DNA of 64,000 nucleotides from Bartonella grahamii subsp. shimonis (GCF_036327415.1 NZ_CP123961.1:248001-312000), one strand, 5' to 3'; numbered from the stretch's first letter, positions 1-9,948 are shown. Notes: generated by a model not told the origin, from the sequence alone. Numbers and translations are program-made.

Positions 1-1339
1 GTGCCATTTGTGCAGAATAATAAGAGCGATCAGCATTTAACAATTCAAGAAAACTAGTATTTCCATTCTCAAAAAGGCTCCGTGAAAGTTTTAAGGAATG
101 AAGAGAAGCTTTATTCGCAACGATTAGCTTTTCTAAACGTTGATGTTCTTTAGTTAATCTTACAAGCGCATTTTCTACATCTTCTAAAGCTCCCAACACA
201 GCAGCCCGATAAGTAATAAAAGCTTGATCACGCTGTGCACGCGCTACCGCAATAGAAGCCTCGACCTGACCTCCATTAAAAAAAGGAAAACGCAAACCAG
301 GTCCAAAAGACCAGCCAATCGTTGAATTTTTCCATAACTGATCAATTGCCGTTGCTGCTGTCGAAATATTACCTGTTAAAGTAAGTGATGGATAGCGATC
401 TGCTTCACGTTGACCAATCCGCGCTGTCGCTTGCGCGTATTGACGCTCTGCCCGTCGCAAATCCGGACGTGTTAACAAAATATCGGCTGGAATTCCTGCT
501 GGTATCGGCCAGTGTGGTTGTGGAATCTTTGCATGCTTAGCATTTTTTTGTAAAAGATCCTTCAATGCCGTAGGCACACAACCAGTTAAGACAGAAAGGC
601 GATGAATGCTCATTGCCAAATTCGCTTCCATCTGTGATATATCCGCTTCTGTATTTGCCATTTGTGCTTGCGCATTTGAAACATCAAGCTCAGAAACATC
701 ACCAGCTGTTAATCTAGCACGCATCAGTTCATAGGTTTTACGTTGTGATACAGCAATTTGCCGCACAATCAACAATTTCTGTTGCCAACCACGCATTTGC
801 ACATAATTTGTTGCCACATCTCCTAGCAATGTCACCATGGTAGCGCGCATATCTTCCACAGCCGCATCAAGACCATAACGCGCTGCTTCAACCGCTCGTT
901 TATGCCCACCAAAAAAATCAAGCTCCCAGCTTGCATCAAAACCACTATGATATTGGTTTAACAATGCATCAGACTGTCCAGAACGACTACGGGTTCCTGA
1001 AACTGAATTGGACACATTTGGCAAAAGAGTTCCCACAACCTGTCCTAAACCCGCACGCGCTTCACGTACCCGGGCTTTAGCAACAGCAACATTATTATTT
1101 CCAGAAATCGCATAATCCATTAATGCATCTAGAATAGGATCATTCAAACGCCGCCACCATCCGGCAAGCGCAACTGGCCTCCCTGCAGTCTGTTCAGATT
1201 TTTCCCCCCAAACTGCAGGAACACGAAAAGATGTTTTCTGGTAATTAGGACCAACCATACATCCTGACAAAAGCAAACACAACAAGACACTAGAAAGTAA
1301 TCCACAAGAAGCGCCCCATTTGAGATTTCTGATATACAT
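1..1339 (-). CDS. NodT-family RND efflux outer-membrane lipoprotein (partial)
   Basis: Outer-membrane channel of a tripartite drug or solute efflux pump (TolC/NodT superfamily). The frame is open from an ATG at 1339 to the window edge (446 codons), so the C-terminus is missing. Residues 1-27 form a lipoprotein signal ending in the lipobox LSGC (Cys27), followed by MVGPNY, the usual mature start of this family. After that come the two long helical repeats of the outer-membrane efflux domain, with typical stretches such as WWRRLNDPILDALM and DILLTRPDLRRAERQYAQA. The pump partners (membrane-fusion and RND proteins) would be expected beyond the left edge. The family is clear; the substrate is unknown. 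Confidence 0.88.
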   Translation of the reverse strand, partial: MYIRNLKWGASCGLLSSVLLCLLLSGCMVGPNYQKTSFRVPAVWGEKSEQTAGRPVALAGWWRRLNDPILDALMDYAISGNNNVAVAKARVREARAGLGQVVGTLLPNVSNSVSGTRSRSGQSDALLNQYHSGFDASWELDFFGGHKRAVEAARYGLDAAVEDMRATMVTLLGDVATNYVQMRGWQQKLLIVRQIAVSQRKTYELMRARLTAGDVSELDVSNAQAQMANTEADISQMEANLAMSIHRLSVLTGCVPTALKDLLQKNAKHAKIPQPHWPIPAGIPADILLTRPDLRRAERQYAQATARIGQREADRYPSLTLTGNISTAATAIDQLWKNSTIGWSFGPGLRFPFFNGGQVEASIAVARAQRDQAFITYRAAVLGALEDVENALVRLTKEHQRLEKLIVANKASLHSLKLSRSLFENGNTSFLELLNADRSYYSAQMA

Positions 1340-1400
1340 CTAGTCTCCCGCATTCTTTCAGAATCATTATTTAATATTAATACTTTATTTACCTCTTATT

Positions 1401-2231
1401 TCAAACTTGACGTGAAAAATCAAATACAGTTTGCACAGGAATATGATCTGAAGGACGTTCCCATCCGCGCGCATCACGAAAAATCGAAAGATCTACAACA
1501 AAAGGTGCTAAATCTTGAGAAGACCAAACATGATCAAGCCGCCGCCCATAATCGGTAAATGCCCAATCGCGTGCACGATAACTCCACCATGTGTAAAGCT
1601 TGGTAGGAACAGGAATATGCAAACGCATCAGATCAACCCATCCACCTTGATAACACAAATCCTGTAAACGTTCAGTTTCAATGGGAGTATGGCTTACAAC
1701 CTTCAACAATTGCTGATGAGACCAAACATCCTCTGCCAAAGGAGCAATATTTAAATCTCCCACCAAAAGAGAAGAAAGACCATCTCCTTGATCCGCACGA
1801 ATGGAGGACATTTCTTCTAAAAAATCAAGCTTATGACGAAATTTTTCATTCACATGAGCATCAGGAATATCTCCCCCAGCAGGAACATAAAAATTATGAA
1901 TCCGCAAGCTTCTCCCATGGGCTTCCACAATAACTGAGATATAACGGCAATCTTGGTTTTGGCAAAAGAAACGCTTTTCTACCTTTTTAAAAGGCAAACG
2001 AGAAACAATAGCGACCCCGTTGTAAGATTTTTGTCCACTCAATGCGATATGCTTATATCCTGCTGCTTCAAAAGCCTCCACTGGGAATAAAGCATCTGGA
2101 CATTTTGTTTCCTGTAGACACAAAACATCTGCAGAAAAGAGTTTCAAATACTGAAAAACCTGCGCAAGACGCAAACGAATAGAATTAATATTCCAAGTTG
2201 CAATACGAAAGAACATCCATTTCAATCCCAA
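1401..2231 (-). CDS. xthA: Exodeoxyribonuclease III (AP endonuclease)
   Basis: Mg2+-dependent 3'-5' exonuclease and AP endonuclease of base-excision repair (exonuclease-endonuclease-phosphatase fold). Visible motifs are WNINSIRLRL near the N-terminus, LCLQETK (catalytic Glu about residue 41), NFYVPAGG, VGDLNIAP, GRRLDHVW and the terminal SDHIPV. At about 270 residues the length is normal. The open frame gives 276 residues, but family members start just before RIATWN, so the Met at about 2216 is the more likely start. It lies about 15 bp downstream of the LolA-like gene on the same strand and could be co-transcribed with it. The lolA-xthA pairing is common in related genomes. Confidence 0.93.
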   Translation of the reverse strand: MGLKWMFFRIATWNINSIRLRLAQVFQYLKLFSADVLCLQETKCPDALFPVEAFEAAGYKHIALSGQKSYNGVAIVSRLPFKKVEKRFFCQNQDCRYISVIVEAHGRSLRIHNFYVPAGGDIPDAHVNEKFRHKLDFLEEMSSIRADQGDGLSSLLVGDLNIAPLAEDVWSHQQLLKVVSHTPIETERLQDLCYQGGWVDLMRLHIPVPTKLYTWWSYRARDWAFTDYGRRLDHVWSSQDLAPFVVDLSIFRDARGWERPSDHIPVQTVFDFSRQV

Positions 2232-2246
2232 TGAAACAACGCCGCA

Positions 2247-2870
2247 CTATTTCTTCGAAGGAAGTGTAAACATTCCATTAGCGAACCGGACGTCCGTCCG
2301 CACATTCATAATCTGCACAGTAGTTTCCAAATTTTGTTGATCAACAATTGTCCACTGGCGCAAAGCAGAGCCTTTAGAATCAAAAACCATCCTTATTTGC
2401 CCTGCCCCAATCGTTTTATCACGCAGAACAATCGTCACAGCCCCTGGATCTTCGCGAAATGCCAATAACCGCCCAGAAGATACATCAATTTTATCACCCA
2501 ACAGAAACTTCATTGGCGTTTGCGAAAGTTGTGAAAAGTTCCAAGTATTCAAAGCCCGATTGTTAATACCTACAAATTGACCATCTGCAATAATCTGTAA
2601 AGGCATTTTCTTATAAATAAAACGAATTTTCCCTGGACGCTCTAGGTAAAATGTCCCCTGAGACATTTTCCCCTTTGGACTAAACTGAATAAAATCACCT
2701 GTCATTGTTTTGATTGCCGCAAAGTGATTTACAACATTTTGCGCCTTTATCACTTTATTAGATGCTTGCGAAACAACAGGAAAAGTTAAACACCAAAAGA
2801 TAATAATTCCCACCAACCCAAAGACTCTTCTTTGCGGTAAAAAAGACGTTTTCATAAAAAATGCTCCCAA
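2247..2870 (-). CDS. LolA-like outer-membrane lipoprotein carrier protein
   Basis: Periplasmic protein of the LolA fold, which in other bacteria shuttles lipoproteins from the LolCDE complex to the outer membrane. The 207-residue frame begins with a signal peptide (hydrophobic stretch about residues 16-36, cleavage near VSQA). The mature part contains GDFIQFSPKGKMSQGTFYLE and RPGKIRFIY, the usual LolA opening strands. The Met at about 2855 (MKTSFLPQRR) may be the true start, because the five preceding residues are not typical. It sits between ftsK and xthA on the same strand. The family assignment is good; alphaproteobacterial homologues are divergent, so the exact role is inferred. Confidence 0.85.
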   Translation of the reverse strand: MGAFFMKTSFLPQRRVFGLVGIIIFWCLTFPVVSQASNKVIKAQNVVNHFAAIKTMTGDFIQFSPKGKMSQGTFYLERPGKIRFIYKKMPLQIIADGQFVGINNRALNTWNFSQLSQTPMKFLLGDKIDVSSGRLLAFREDPGAVTIVLRDKTIGAGQIRMVFDSKGSALRQWTIVDQQNLETTVQIMNVRTDVRFANGMFTLPSKK

Positions 2871-2979
2871 GCAATGCTTAATTGACTTTATAATTTATAA
2901 CTTAAGTGATCAACAATGAATAAATACCCTTCTTTATAAGATAAAGATATTGTTTGAAAAAACTATCAAAAGATTTTTA

Positions 2980-3290
2980 AAAGTATTCTTCTTCGACAGT
3001 TCCCAAAACTTTCCGCTTACCCATATTATTTGCTGAACTAATAATGCCTTCTTCTTCCATCCTTTCAATCAATAGGTGCAGCACGGTTATAACCAATACC
3101 TAAACGACATTGAATATAAGAAGCTGAAGCCTTACCATCACGAAGCACAATAGCAACAGCTTAACTATAGGGATCGTCTGATAAAGAAAAAGCCAAAGAA
3201 ACATGCTTCTTTATTTCTTGCAATACCGTTTCCAAATAATCAGTCTGTGTTTAAGTTTCCGAAAGCATCCAAATTTCCTGCTTGTCTGCT
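2980..3290 (-). pseudogene. Degenerate duplicate of the ftsK 3' end
   Basis: Read beside the start of the intact ftsK coding end (3956-4270), this segment matches almost base for base over long runs: the poly-Glu-like end of the gene, the stretch encoding the winged-helix motif (RRLGIGYNRAA) and the preceding linker. It carries substitutions, small indels and in-frame stops, so it cannot encode protein. The similarity continues some 40-50 bp past the ftsK stop codon (TATAAGAT...GATTTTT in both), so the copied unit included downstream sequence. The copy corresponds to the terminal gamma domain of FtsK only. Confidence 0.85.
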
Positions 3291-3529
3291 GATTTCCTAA
3301 ACGCATAATATATTATTTTTCCCCTAATCTGTGAAGCAACATAGATTATAGTCAATACATAACGGATTAAGTACTAAACATATTGCTCACGCACCTGAAA
3401 ACTCTTTTAAGTGGCAAAAATGCTTTTTTTACTTCCTTCCAATCCAAAAGAATAAAAATTTTCGCCCGAACCAGTCTGTAAACAGTTTGAAGTTTAGCAG
3501 ATTTCACTTAGCTTCCCGCCCCATATGGT

Positions 3530-3870
3530 TCATTTATATAAGGCTCGACAGATAAGCCTTGTCTTAAATATTTAGAACGCACTTTAAAAGACACTTAAAT
3601 ATCAAGCCTTACATGCTTTTATACCCCTACACATGCAACGACATTATTTTATACCAAGATATTGATTTATAATAAATTATCTTTTTAACTTAAATAATAA
3701 CGCCCAATACAGTAAGATTCTCTCATCACCTACTCTCTCATATTGAATCAATTCGAATCATTTGCTTGCATATTACAAGCAAGGTTGTGGTGTGGAAAAA
3801 ATTATATAAGATAAAAAATCCCCTTACAAAGAGTCTCAAGTGTCAAGGAGCTATCGCAAATCGAGAACTG
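3530..3870 (+). pseudogene. Decayed integrase 5' fragment (copy a of dispersed family)
   Basis: Similar to the segments at about 8530-9090, 28220-28620, 38985-39365 and 51095-51400. The shared landmarks are TCTCATNTTGAATCAATC, then TTGCATATTACAAGC, then a run encoding LTKSLKCQGAIA-like residues, which corresponds to the start of the integrase read in the better-preserved copy at 28.4 kb. The fragment ends before the Arm-type DNA-binding domain. Confidence 0.6.
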
Positions 3871-3955
3871 GTATATGAAAATGCAGACTTTCTACGATAC
3901 AGTAGAATAAACACTTGTTTTATAAGATATTATAAAAAGCAACTATAAAGATTTT

Positions 3956-6397
3956 TCAAAAGCGTTCTTCTTCGGCAGGCACTAAAATTTCTCGTTTCCC
4001 TGCATGATTTGCTGGACTAATGATACCTTCTTCTTCCATCCTCTCAATTAATGTCGCAGCACGGTTATAACCAATACCTAAACGGCGTTGAATATAAGAA
4101 GTCGAAGCCTTACGATCACGAAGCACAATAGCAACAGCTTGGCTATAGGGATCATCTTCTGAAGGAGAAGCCAAAGAAACATCAGCACCATCCTCTTCAA
4201 CTTCTTGTGTAATTGTTTCCAAATAATCAGGTCGTGCTTGCGCTTTGAGATGCGCAACAACCTGCTCCACTTCATCATCCGCCACAAAAGGCCCATGCAC
4301 ACGCTGAATACGCCCTCCTCCCATCATAAAGAGCATATCTCCTTGTCCCAATAATTGTTCGGCTCCCTGTTCGCCTAAAATTGTTCGGCTATCGATTTTT
4401 GAACTCACAGAAAAAGAAATACGTGTGGGAAAATTGGCTTTGATCGTCCCAGTAATAACATCGACAGAAGGACGCTGTGTCGCCATAATTACATGGATAC
4501 CGGCAGCACGTGCCATTTGTGCTAAACGTTGAACCGCTCCTTCAATGTCTTTACCAGCAACCATCATCAAATCAGCCATTTCATCAATAATGACAACAAT
4601 ATAAGACATAGGACTAAAATCAAGTGTTTCCGTTTCATAAAGAGGCTCGCCAGTTTCATGATCAAAGCCCACTTGTATTGTACGCACCATTGTCTCTCCT
4701 TGACTTTCTGACTCCTTGAGACGTGCATTAAACCCATCAATATTACGAACGCCTAGTTTTGACATTTTACTATAGCGCTCTTCCATTTCACGAACAGCCC
4801 ACTTTAAAGCAATCACAGCTTTTTTAGGATCTGTCACCACAGGTGTTAATAAATGAGGAATGCCATCATAAACCGAAAGCTCAAGCATTTTTGGGTCCAC
4901 CATAATGAGACGGCATTGCTCTGGTGTCATACGATAAAGCAATGATAAAATCATTGTATTGATAGCAACAGACTTTCCCGACCCTGTTGTACCAGCAACC
5001 AAAAGATGAGGCATTTTTGCTAAATCTGCAATAACTGCGTCCCCCCCGATTGTCTTACCCAAAGCAAGTCCTAGCTTTGCTTTGCTGTCAATAAATTCTT
5101 GCGCCTGCAACATTTCTCGTAAATAAACCATCTCACGCTTTGCATTAGGCAATTCTATTCCAATAACATTACGTCCTGGAACCACTGCAACACGCGCTGA
5201 AATCGCCCGCATCGAACGAGCAATATCATCTGCCAAACTAATGATACGAGAAGACTTAATGCCAGCAGCCGGTTCAAATTCATACAAAGTGACCACGGGT
5301 CCAGGGCAAGCATCTATAATTTTTCCTTTGACCCCAAAATCTAACAAAACCCCCTCAAGTTCCTGAGAATTTGTTCTTAAAACAGCAGGAGAAAGTTTTG
5401 CATCCCGAACAGACGGTGGTGGAACCGAAAGATAATCTACGAGAGGAAGAACAAAACCGCCATTTGAAGAAGCTGTTAAAGACTTTCGATTTTTAACAGG
5501 AGAAACATAGGCTTTATTCTGATTTTCCTCACACTTTACTTTTTCACCCAAAAAAGTTGGCTCAATCCGATTAAATGACTTTCCCTGCCCTTTACTCTGA
5601 AAACGCCTTTTGAAACAGAATAAACGAAAAAAACGCGCTTGTAAAAAATAAACAAGATGCAAAAGAGCGCCGCAAGTTGTCGCAAAAAAACCATGATTTT
5701 CACGATCATCCTCTGCGGCATATTCCGTATCTTCTTCCAACTCAAAAACTGGGTTAACGATTTCGTTTTTTGGAATGCTTTTTTCTTTTCTTTTCTTTGT
5801 TCGACGCCGCCATATCACATTGCCAGCAAAAGCAGCAGTGAAAAAACCTAAAAGAATAAAAACAACACTAAAAAACACCGTGTAAAGAGGAGAAAGAAAA
5901 AAAGGAAAAACTGAAGAAGTAACACTTAAAGCTTTATCTCCTAAAACCCCTCCCAATCCCATTGGTAATGGCCAATAAGTAAAAGAAGCAACAGGTGACA
6001 TAAGGGCAAAAGCAATTAAAAAACAAATCGTTGATAGCGCCCATAAAAAAAAGCGCAAAGTCAAATTGTAGATATTCTTTTGCGCCAACAAGAGAAAAGA
6101 CCAAAATAATGGCGGCAACAAAACAGCAAGACTTGCCAAACCAAAAAACTGCATAATAAAATCTGAAAAAATTGCCCCCATCCACCCCATAAGGTTTGTA
6201 ACCTCATTTGTACTTGCATGGGTTAAAGATGGGTCCGCAACATTCCACGTCGCCAAAGCAAACACACAAAAAATAATAAAGCCCAAAAGCCCAAGCCCAA
6301 TAAATACCCCTATCTGACGTAAAAACATCTCAATAAGACGCGAACCTTGAGAATTTCGCACTTCTAATGAATCATAAGGAGAAGAACTTCGGTGCAT
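3956..6397 (-). CDS. ftsK: DNA translocase FtsK
   Basis: Septum-located dsDNA translocase that moves the chromosome termini and activates XerCD at dif during division. The 813-residue protein has four to five membrane helices in the first ~190 residues, a short charged linker (about 200-330), and then the RecA-like motor with Walker A GTTGSGKS (about residues 465-472) and Walker B VVIIDEMADL (about 601-610). The C-terminal winged-helix gamma domain (about 745-800, RRLGIGYNRAATLIERME) reads KOPS sequences. The linker is short, as is usual in this order. The start ATG at 6397 gives a plausible MHRSSSPYDSLE N-terminus. XerC is encoded at 37.9 kb in this window. Confidence 0.97.
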   Translation of the reverse strand: MHRSSSPYDSLEVRNSQGSRLIEMFLRQIGVFIGLGLLGFIIFCVFALATWNVADPSLTHASTNEVTNLMGWMGAIFSDFIMQFFGLASLAVLLPPLFWSFLLLAQKNIYNLTLRFFLWALSTICFLIAFALMSPVASFTYWPLPMGLGGVLGDKALSVTSSVFPFFLSPLYTVFFSVVFILLGFFTAAFAGNVIWRRRTKKRKEKSIPKNEIVNPVFELEEDTEYAAEDDRENHGFFATTCGALLHLVYFLQARFFRLFCFKRRFQSKGQGKSFNRIEPTFLGEKVKCEENQNKAYVSPVKNRKSLTASSNGGFVLPLVDYLSVPPPSVRDAKLSPAVLRTNSQELEGVLLDFGVKGKIIDACPGPVVTLYEFEPAAGIKSSRIISLADDIARSMRAISARVAVVPGRNVIGIELPNAKREMVYLREMLQAQEFIDSKAKLGLALGKTIGGDAVIADLAKMPHLLVAGTTGSGKSVAINTMILSLLYRMTPEQCRLIMVDPKMLELSVYDGIPHLLTPVVTDPKKAVIALKWAVREMEERYSKMSKLGVRNIDGFNARLKESESQGETMVRTIQVGFDHETGEPLYETETLDFSPMSYIVVIIDEMADLMMVAGKDIEGAVQRLAQMARAAGIHVIMATQRPSVDVITGTIKANFPTRISFSVSSKIDSRTILGEQGAEQLLGQGDMLFMMGGGRIQRVHGPFVADDEVEQVVAHLKAQARPDYLETITQEVEEDGADVSLASPSEDDPYSQAVAIVLRDRKASTSYIQRRLGIGYNRAATLIERMEEEGIISPANHAGKREILVPAEEERF

Positions 6398-6457
6398 CTA
6401 TCAATTCCAAATACAAAACTTTCATATTTTAAAGAGTTACAACTCTCTCTTAAAAAG

Positions 6458-6740
6458 GATGAAGCTTAAACTCTATGCCGATCTGTAAACAAATAGCCTG
6501 TAAATAATCCGACTTCTTATCTAGCGCGTTCTACCTTCTAACCACTTCATATCATTCATATATCACCACCCTAAGAGACAGTCCTTCATAAGACGCACAA
6601 AAAGCTCTCCCTGAATATTTATCACACGATCAACCCAAAAACACCTCATGTGTAAAGTTTTACATGGGTCCTATACACCTTCCTAAACAGATGATGTTTT
6701 TTACGCTACATCACGATAACGGCAAAATATGAATACTGTT
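6458..6740. repeat. R2 dispersed degenerate repeat (copy 1)
   Basis: Shares with 29385-29560 and 51510-51745 the order GATGAAG..TTAA, then GATCTGTAAACAA, then CTTCTAACCACTT, and a final block CGATGATGTTTT.ACG.CACA.CACGATAA. It is too decayed to translate. In the 29 kb copy it follows directly on the integrase pseudogene, so it probably derives from DNA downstream of that gene. Confidence 0.5.
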
Positions 6741-6980
6741 TTAACCATCACGAATGAACACAGTTTTTTATCTATCATACCAACTAAATGCCCCCCTTCA
6801 GGACAGACATACTAAAATAACTCATACAACTTAAAAAATACACAACCATCTTTATTTATTTTTAGTTTTCTTTTTTATCAACCAAGTGTAAAAAGAATTA
6901 AAGAAGACATTCAAAAAAAGCTTATCCGATAAATTTGTAAAATGAATCACATAAATGATTAAGCAGAAGAACTCTTAAAA

Positions 6981-7002
6981 ACCAATCTGTTATCAGATTG
7001 GT
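6981..7002. terminator. Perfect 9-bp hairpin, terminator-like
   Basis: ACCAATCTG, a TTAT loop, then CAGATTGGT. On the minus strand the stem is followed by TTTTTAAG, the form of an intrinsic terminator, but no minus-strand gene lies upstream of it. On the plus strand it stands 120 bp ahead of the hydroxylase start. Function is unclear; it may be a relic. Confidence 0.4.
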
Positions 7003-7122
7003 GCCAAAAAGCAACCTCGTTTTTGTAAAGCAGAGAGAAAAGTAGAAGTTAAGATATTTTAGGCAATTTAAAAAGATATTCTTTTTAAAAGAAAGCAAAC
7101 TATAAACAATGGAAGAAGTATT

Positions 7123-8400
7123 GTGTGTTCTAATCGCAATAAAGACGTACAACCCAATAAAAAAATAAAATCTCATAAAACTAAACAATGTGATCTGCTC
7201 ATTGCAGGGGGAGCAGCTGTCGGTTTAACCCTAGCGATAGCACTCAAACAAACCGCTCCTAATCTGAAAATAGAAATCGTTGATGCTGCTCCACAAGGAG
7301 ATACTCCTGCTTCTAACATACGAACCATTGCCCTTGCTGCTGCTTCTATTCGTATGTTAAAACAATTACAATGTTGGGAACCTATAAAACCCTGTGCGCA
7401 ACCCATCCATTCAATGATCATCACAGATACAAGCACAAGTGACCCTGTCAAACCCACCCTTTTAACCTTTGAAGGCGATATTAACCCCGGTGAGCCCTTT
7501 GCTGCTATGGTAGAACATAGAGAACTCATCAACACTTTAAAAAAACGTATCAAAGATCTCAATATCCCTGTTATTGCAAACACGCGTGTCATTGATTTTC
7601 ATCAAGAAGGCCAACATACAACCATCGCTTTAAATAATGAAGAGGTTTGGCAAACAAAATTGCTTATTGCAGCTGACGGAGCCCATTCAAAATTACGACA
7701 AAAAGCAGGTCTTAAAAACTTTTCTCATCCCTATAAACAAACAGCAATCATCTGCACAGTTGAACATGAAAAACCCCATAATGGTCAAGCAATTCAACAT
7801 TTTTTACCTGCCGGTCCTTTTGCTCTTCTCCCTCTCAAAGGCAACCGATCCGCCATTGTGTGGAATGAAGATCATAAAACTGCGCAATATTATCTCAAAG
7901 CTGATACACTTGTGTTTGAAACAGAACTCGAAAGACGCATTGGTCATCGATTAGGCAAACTCTCTTGGAATGGCGAACGTCAAGCTTTTCCTTTAAGTCT
8001 TTCTTTAACACGTCAATGCGTTAAACCACGTTTTGCTCTCGTTGGCGATGCCGCCCATACCATCCACCCCATTGCAGGACAAGGACTCAATTTAGGATTA
8101 CGCGATAGCGCTGCCCTCGCTGAAGTGATTATTGAAACAGCACGACTAGGTCTTGACATTGGCTCCCTCACTGCTTTAGAGCGCTATCAAAGCTGGAGAC
8201 GTTTTGAAATTGTCCGTATGGCTTTAAGCAATGATTGGCTTAATAAACTCTTTTCTAATGATAGCCTTCTTTTACGGATGCTCCGCGATACCGGCCTTGG
8301 AATCGTTAATCAAGCGCCAAAAATAAAAAAATACTTCATTCAAGAAGCTGCCGGACTCACTCCAAATGCCCCACGTCTTCTACACGGCTTCCCACTTTAA
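7123..8400 (+). CDS. UbiH/UbiF/VisC-family FAD-dependent hydroxylase (ubiquinone biosynthesis)
   Basis: Class A flavoprotein monooxygenase of 425 residues that would hydroxylate the aromatic ring of a ubiquinone precursor at the membrane. The N-terminal FAD-binding motif reads LLIAGGAAVGLTLAIAL (residues ~25-41; a GGAAVG variant of GGGxxG). The DG-type NAD(P)H/FAD motif AADGAHSKLRQKAG lies near 180, and the second FAD motif LVGDAAHTIHPIAGQGLNLG near 305. The start is a GTG at 7123, preceded by GGAAGAAG at a fitting distance; no ATG fits the family's N-terminus better. Which ring position it acts on cannot be read from sequence alone. Confidence 0.88.
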   Translation: MCSNRNKDVQPNKKIKSHKTKQCDLLIAGGAAVGLTLAIALKQTAPNLKIEIVDAAPQGDTPASNIRTIALAAASIRMLKQLQCWEPIKPCAQPIHSMIITDTSTSDPVKPTLLTFEGDINPGEPFAAMVEHRELINTLKKRIKDLNIPVIANTRVIDFHQEGQHTTIALNNEEVWQTKLLIAADGAHSKLRQKAGLKNFSHPYKQTAIICTVEHEKPHNGQAIQHFLPAGPFALLPLKGNRSAIVWNEDHKTAQYYLKADTLVFETELERRIGHRLGKLSWNGERQAFPLSLSLTRQCVKPRFALVGDAAHTIHPIAGQGLNLGLRDSAALAEVIIETARLGLDIGSLTALERYQSWRRFEIVRMALSNDWLNKLFSNDSLLLRMLRDTGLGIVNQAPKIKKYFIQEAAGLTPNAPRLLHGFPL

Positions 8401-8529
8401 GCAAAAATTCATACTATTTCACTTTGTTACAACCTTTGCCTCCCTTCTCCAAAGAACAAAAAATCCCTATCTCATCCAATTTGCTTACAAACCGGATTCC
8501 TGTAGAGTAATTTTCTCTTGTCTTCCTCC

Positions 8530-9090
8530 TCTCATATTTCACTTAACATAAGACTCGACAAACAAGCTACATTCTAAGAATATTCGCCACACACTGAAAA
8601 AAAACATTTAATGCCTCAAAGAGATTGCCTTATATCATAAACCTTAAAAGAAGCCGTTTCACAGCATAACAAAATAAACAAGACTTTTTTAGCACACAAC
8701 ATTTTTATTTATAATCATTGTTCTCATACTGAATGAGAAATCTAAAGATTATAAAATACTCCTATTTCAAATCTTTCTCATGTTGAAGCAATCAAAATTG
8801 TTCGCTTGCATATCACAAGCGAGACTGTCGTATAAATAAAAGCAATTAAACAAAGCAATTAAAAGCCTCACCCTCTCAAGTACTAAGGGGGCTTTAGCAA
8901 CATTGGAGGCGAGTAAAGTGTATAATGGCGTCGGCTTACACTTTTTATTGAAGTAAAAATGGTGGTGTACAATGGATTTTATGTGATCATAGGGACTTTT
9001 ACATTATACTATTTACGAGAAGTGCCATAAAATAAACTTAGTTGCATTGAAAAATTTTTCTTAAAAAAAACGCGTAAATTGGCAACACAA
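8530..9090 (+). pseudogene. Decayed integrase 5' fragment (copy b), left of Trw locus
   Basis: Contains the family landmarks TCTCATGTTGAAGCAATC and TTGCATATCACAAGC, then a stretch reading as ATLEASKVYNGVGLHF and, after a frameshift, KNGGVQWI, then LHYTIYEKCHKINLVALKNFS. This is the order of the Arm-type (DUF4102) N-terminal domain of phage-type integrases (KVYDGxGL..KRKDGGAQWIYRYTIHGRRREM.LGALRNVSLK). Stops and frameshifts disable it. Confidence 0.65.
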
Positions 9091-9156
9091 ATGCATTCCG
9101 TTTCTCAGGAAAACCCTTTAACTTATTGTGAAATACCACACGGTTTTAGAAAAAAA

Positions 9157-9188
9157 TATTCTGATATATAACTATTCTGATATATAAC
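9157..9188. repeat. Perfect 16-bp tandem direct repeat
   Basis: The unit TATTCTGATATATAAC occurs twice back to back with no mismatch, in the decayed DNA left of the Trw locus. Nothing links it to a function. Confidence 0.8.
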
Positions 9189-9948
9189 AAAGTGTTCCGC
9201 ACTTTATATCATCACACACAATTGTAAGCTTGCATATCACCCCCCCTATTTCACACCATAAAAGAAGATAAACCGCAATAGAAATGACCCAATCCTTTTA
9301 TTTTCAAATACGCTCTTTATTCATTATTCATAAATACTCATAAATGAATTTTAATCACAAGCGCTCAGAAATATGCCATAAATTCTATAAAATCCATAAC
9401 AACCATAGAAATTTTTCATTTTCTACACATTCTACACACTCACTCATCTCAACTAAACGAACGATAAATAAAGTAAATGCCTCATATATAATCTTACTGA
9501 AAAAAGACCAAACAAAATCTATAACATCAGGCTTGTTCTATAGAACAGTATTTCAAAAATATAAGTATGCTAATTTATTAACATATTAATTAATAAAATT
9601 ATCATTTTACATATTGAGTTAGAACTTCTAGGTAATAAATTATTCTCACTTCAACCATTTTTGTAAAGAATCAATAAAACTATAAAAAGAAGTAAAGTAT
9701 CCCCCTCTCTCAAATGCCAAAAGCAATTACAATATTTTAATATGGCATCATCATTATGCTTGCCAGATTATAACAACAAGATCTTTTGCATTTAAATACA
9801 TTTGTTCATGTTCCCTATCATTTTATTTGATCACTCAATACTTTAATATATTCGTTCAGTATGCTTATACAATCAAATTACCCAAAAAGCATACTTCTTG
9901 CATTTACATTCCTTGGTATTCTCTTATCTTGTAAATATCGTACACGTG

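Larger units (their letters stand above)
2871..3955. other. Intergenic region with decayed ftsK 3' copy and integrase fragment
   Basis: About 1.1 kb without an intact gene. It holds a degenerate second copy of the ftsK 3' end (about 2980-3290), an unassigned stretch (3300-3530), and a degenerate integrase-type repeat (about 3530-3870). The 60-codon frame at 3766-3948 is the decayed start of that integrase, not an independent gene. Confidence 0.7.
6398..7122. other. Intergenic region with R2-type repeat and a hairpin
   Basis: 725 bp without a convincing gene. About 6458-6740 matches a second dispersed repeat (R2) seen also near 28010-28130, 29385-29560 and 51510-51745. A perfect inverted repeat lies at 6981-7002. 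The open frame of 88 codons on the minus strand (6922-7188) overlaps the hydroxylase start, has low-complexity composition and no recognisable domain, and I do not call it. Confidence 0.6.
8401..9948. other. Long decayed intergenic region left of the Trw locus
   Basis: 1.5 kb without an intact gene. It contains an integrase 5' fragment (about 8530-9090) and a perfect tandem 16-bp repeat (9157-9188); the rest is very AT-rich DNA. The 81-codon frame at 9344-9589 has no recognisable feature and looks like chance. Confidence 0.65.

Noticed and set aside
6922..7188. 88-codon minus-strand frame upstream of the UbiH-family gene
   Set aside because: Hydrophobic AT-rich frame that overlaps the hydroxylase start and contains the hairpin; nothing supports a gene.
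7173..7592. 139-codon minus-strand frame inside the UbiH-family gene
   Set aside because: Antisense shadow of a well-supported gene; composition mirrors the sense codons.
9344..9589. 81-codon plus-strand frame in the decayed region left of Trw
   Set aside because: Very AT-rich, no ribosome binding site, no domain; surrounded by relics.
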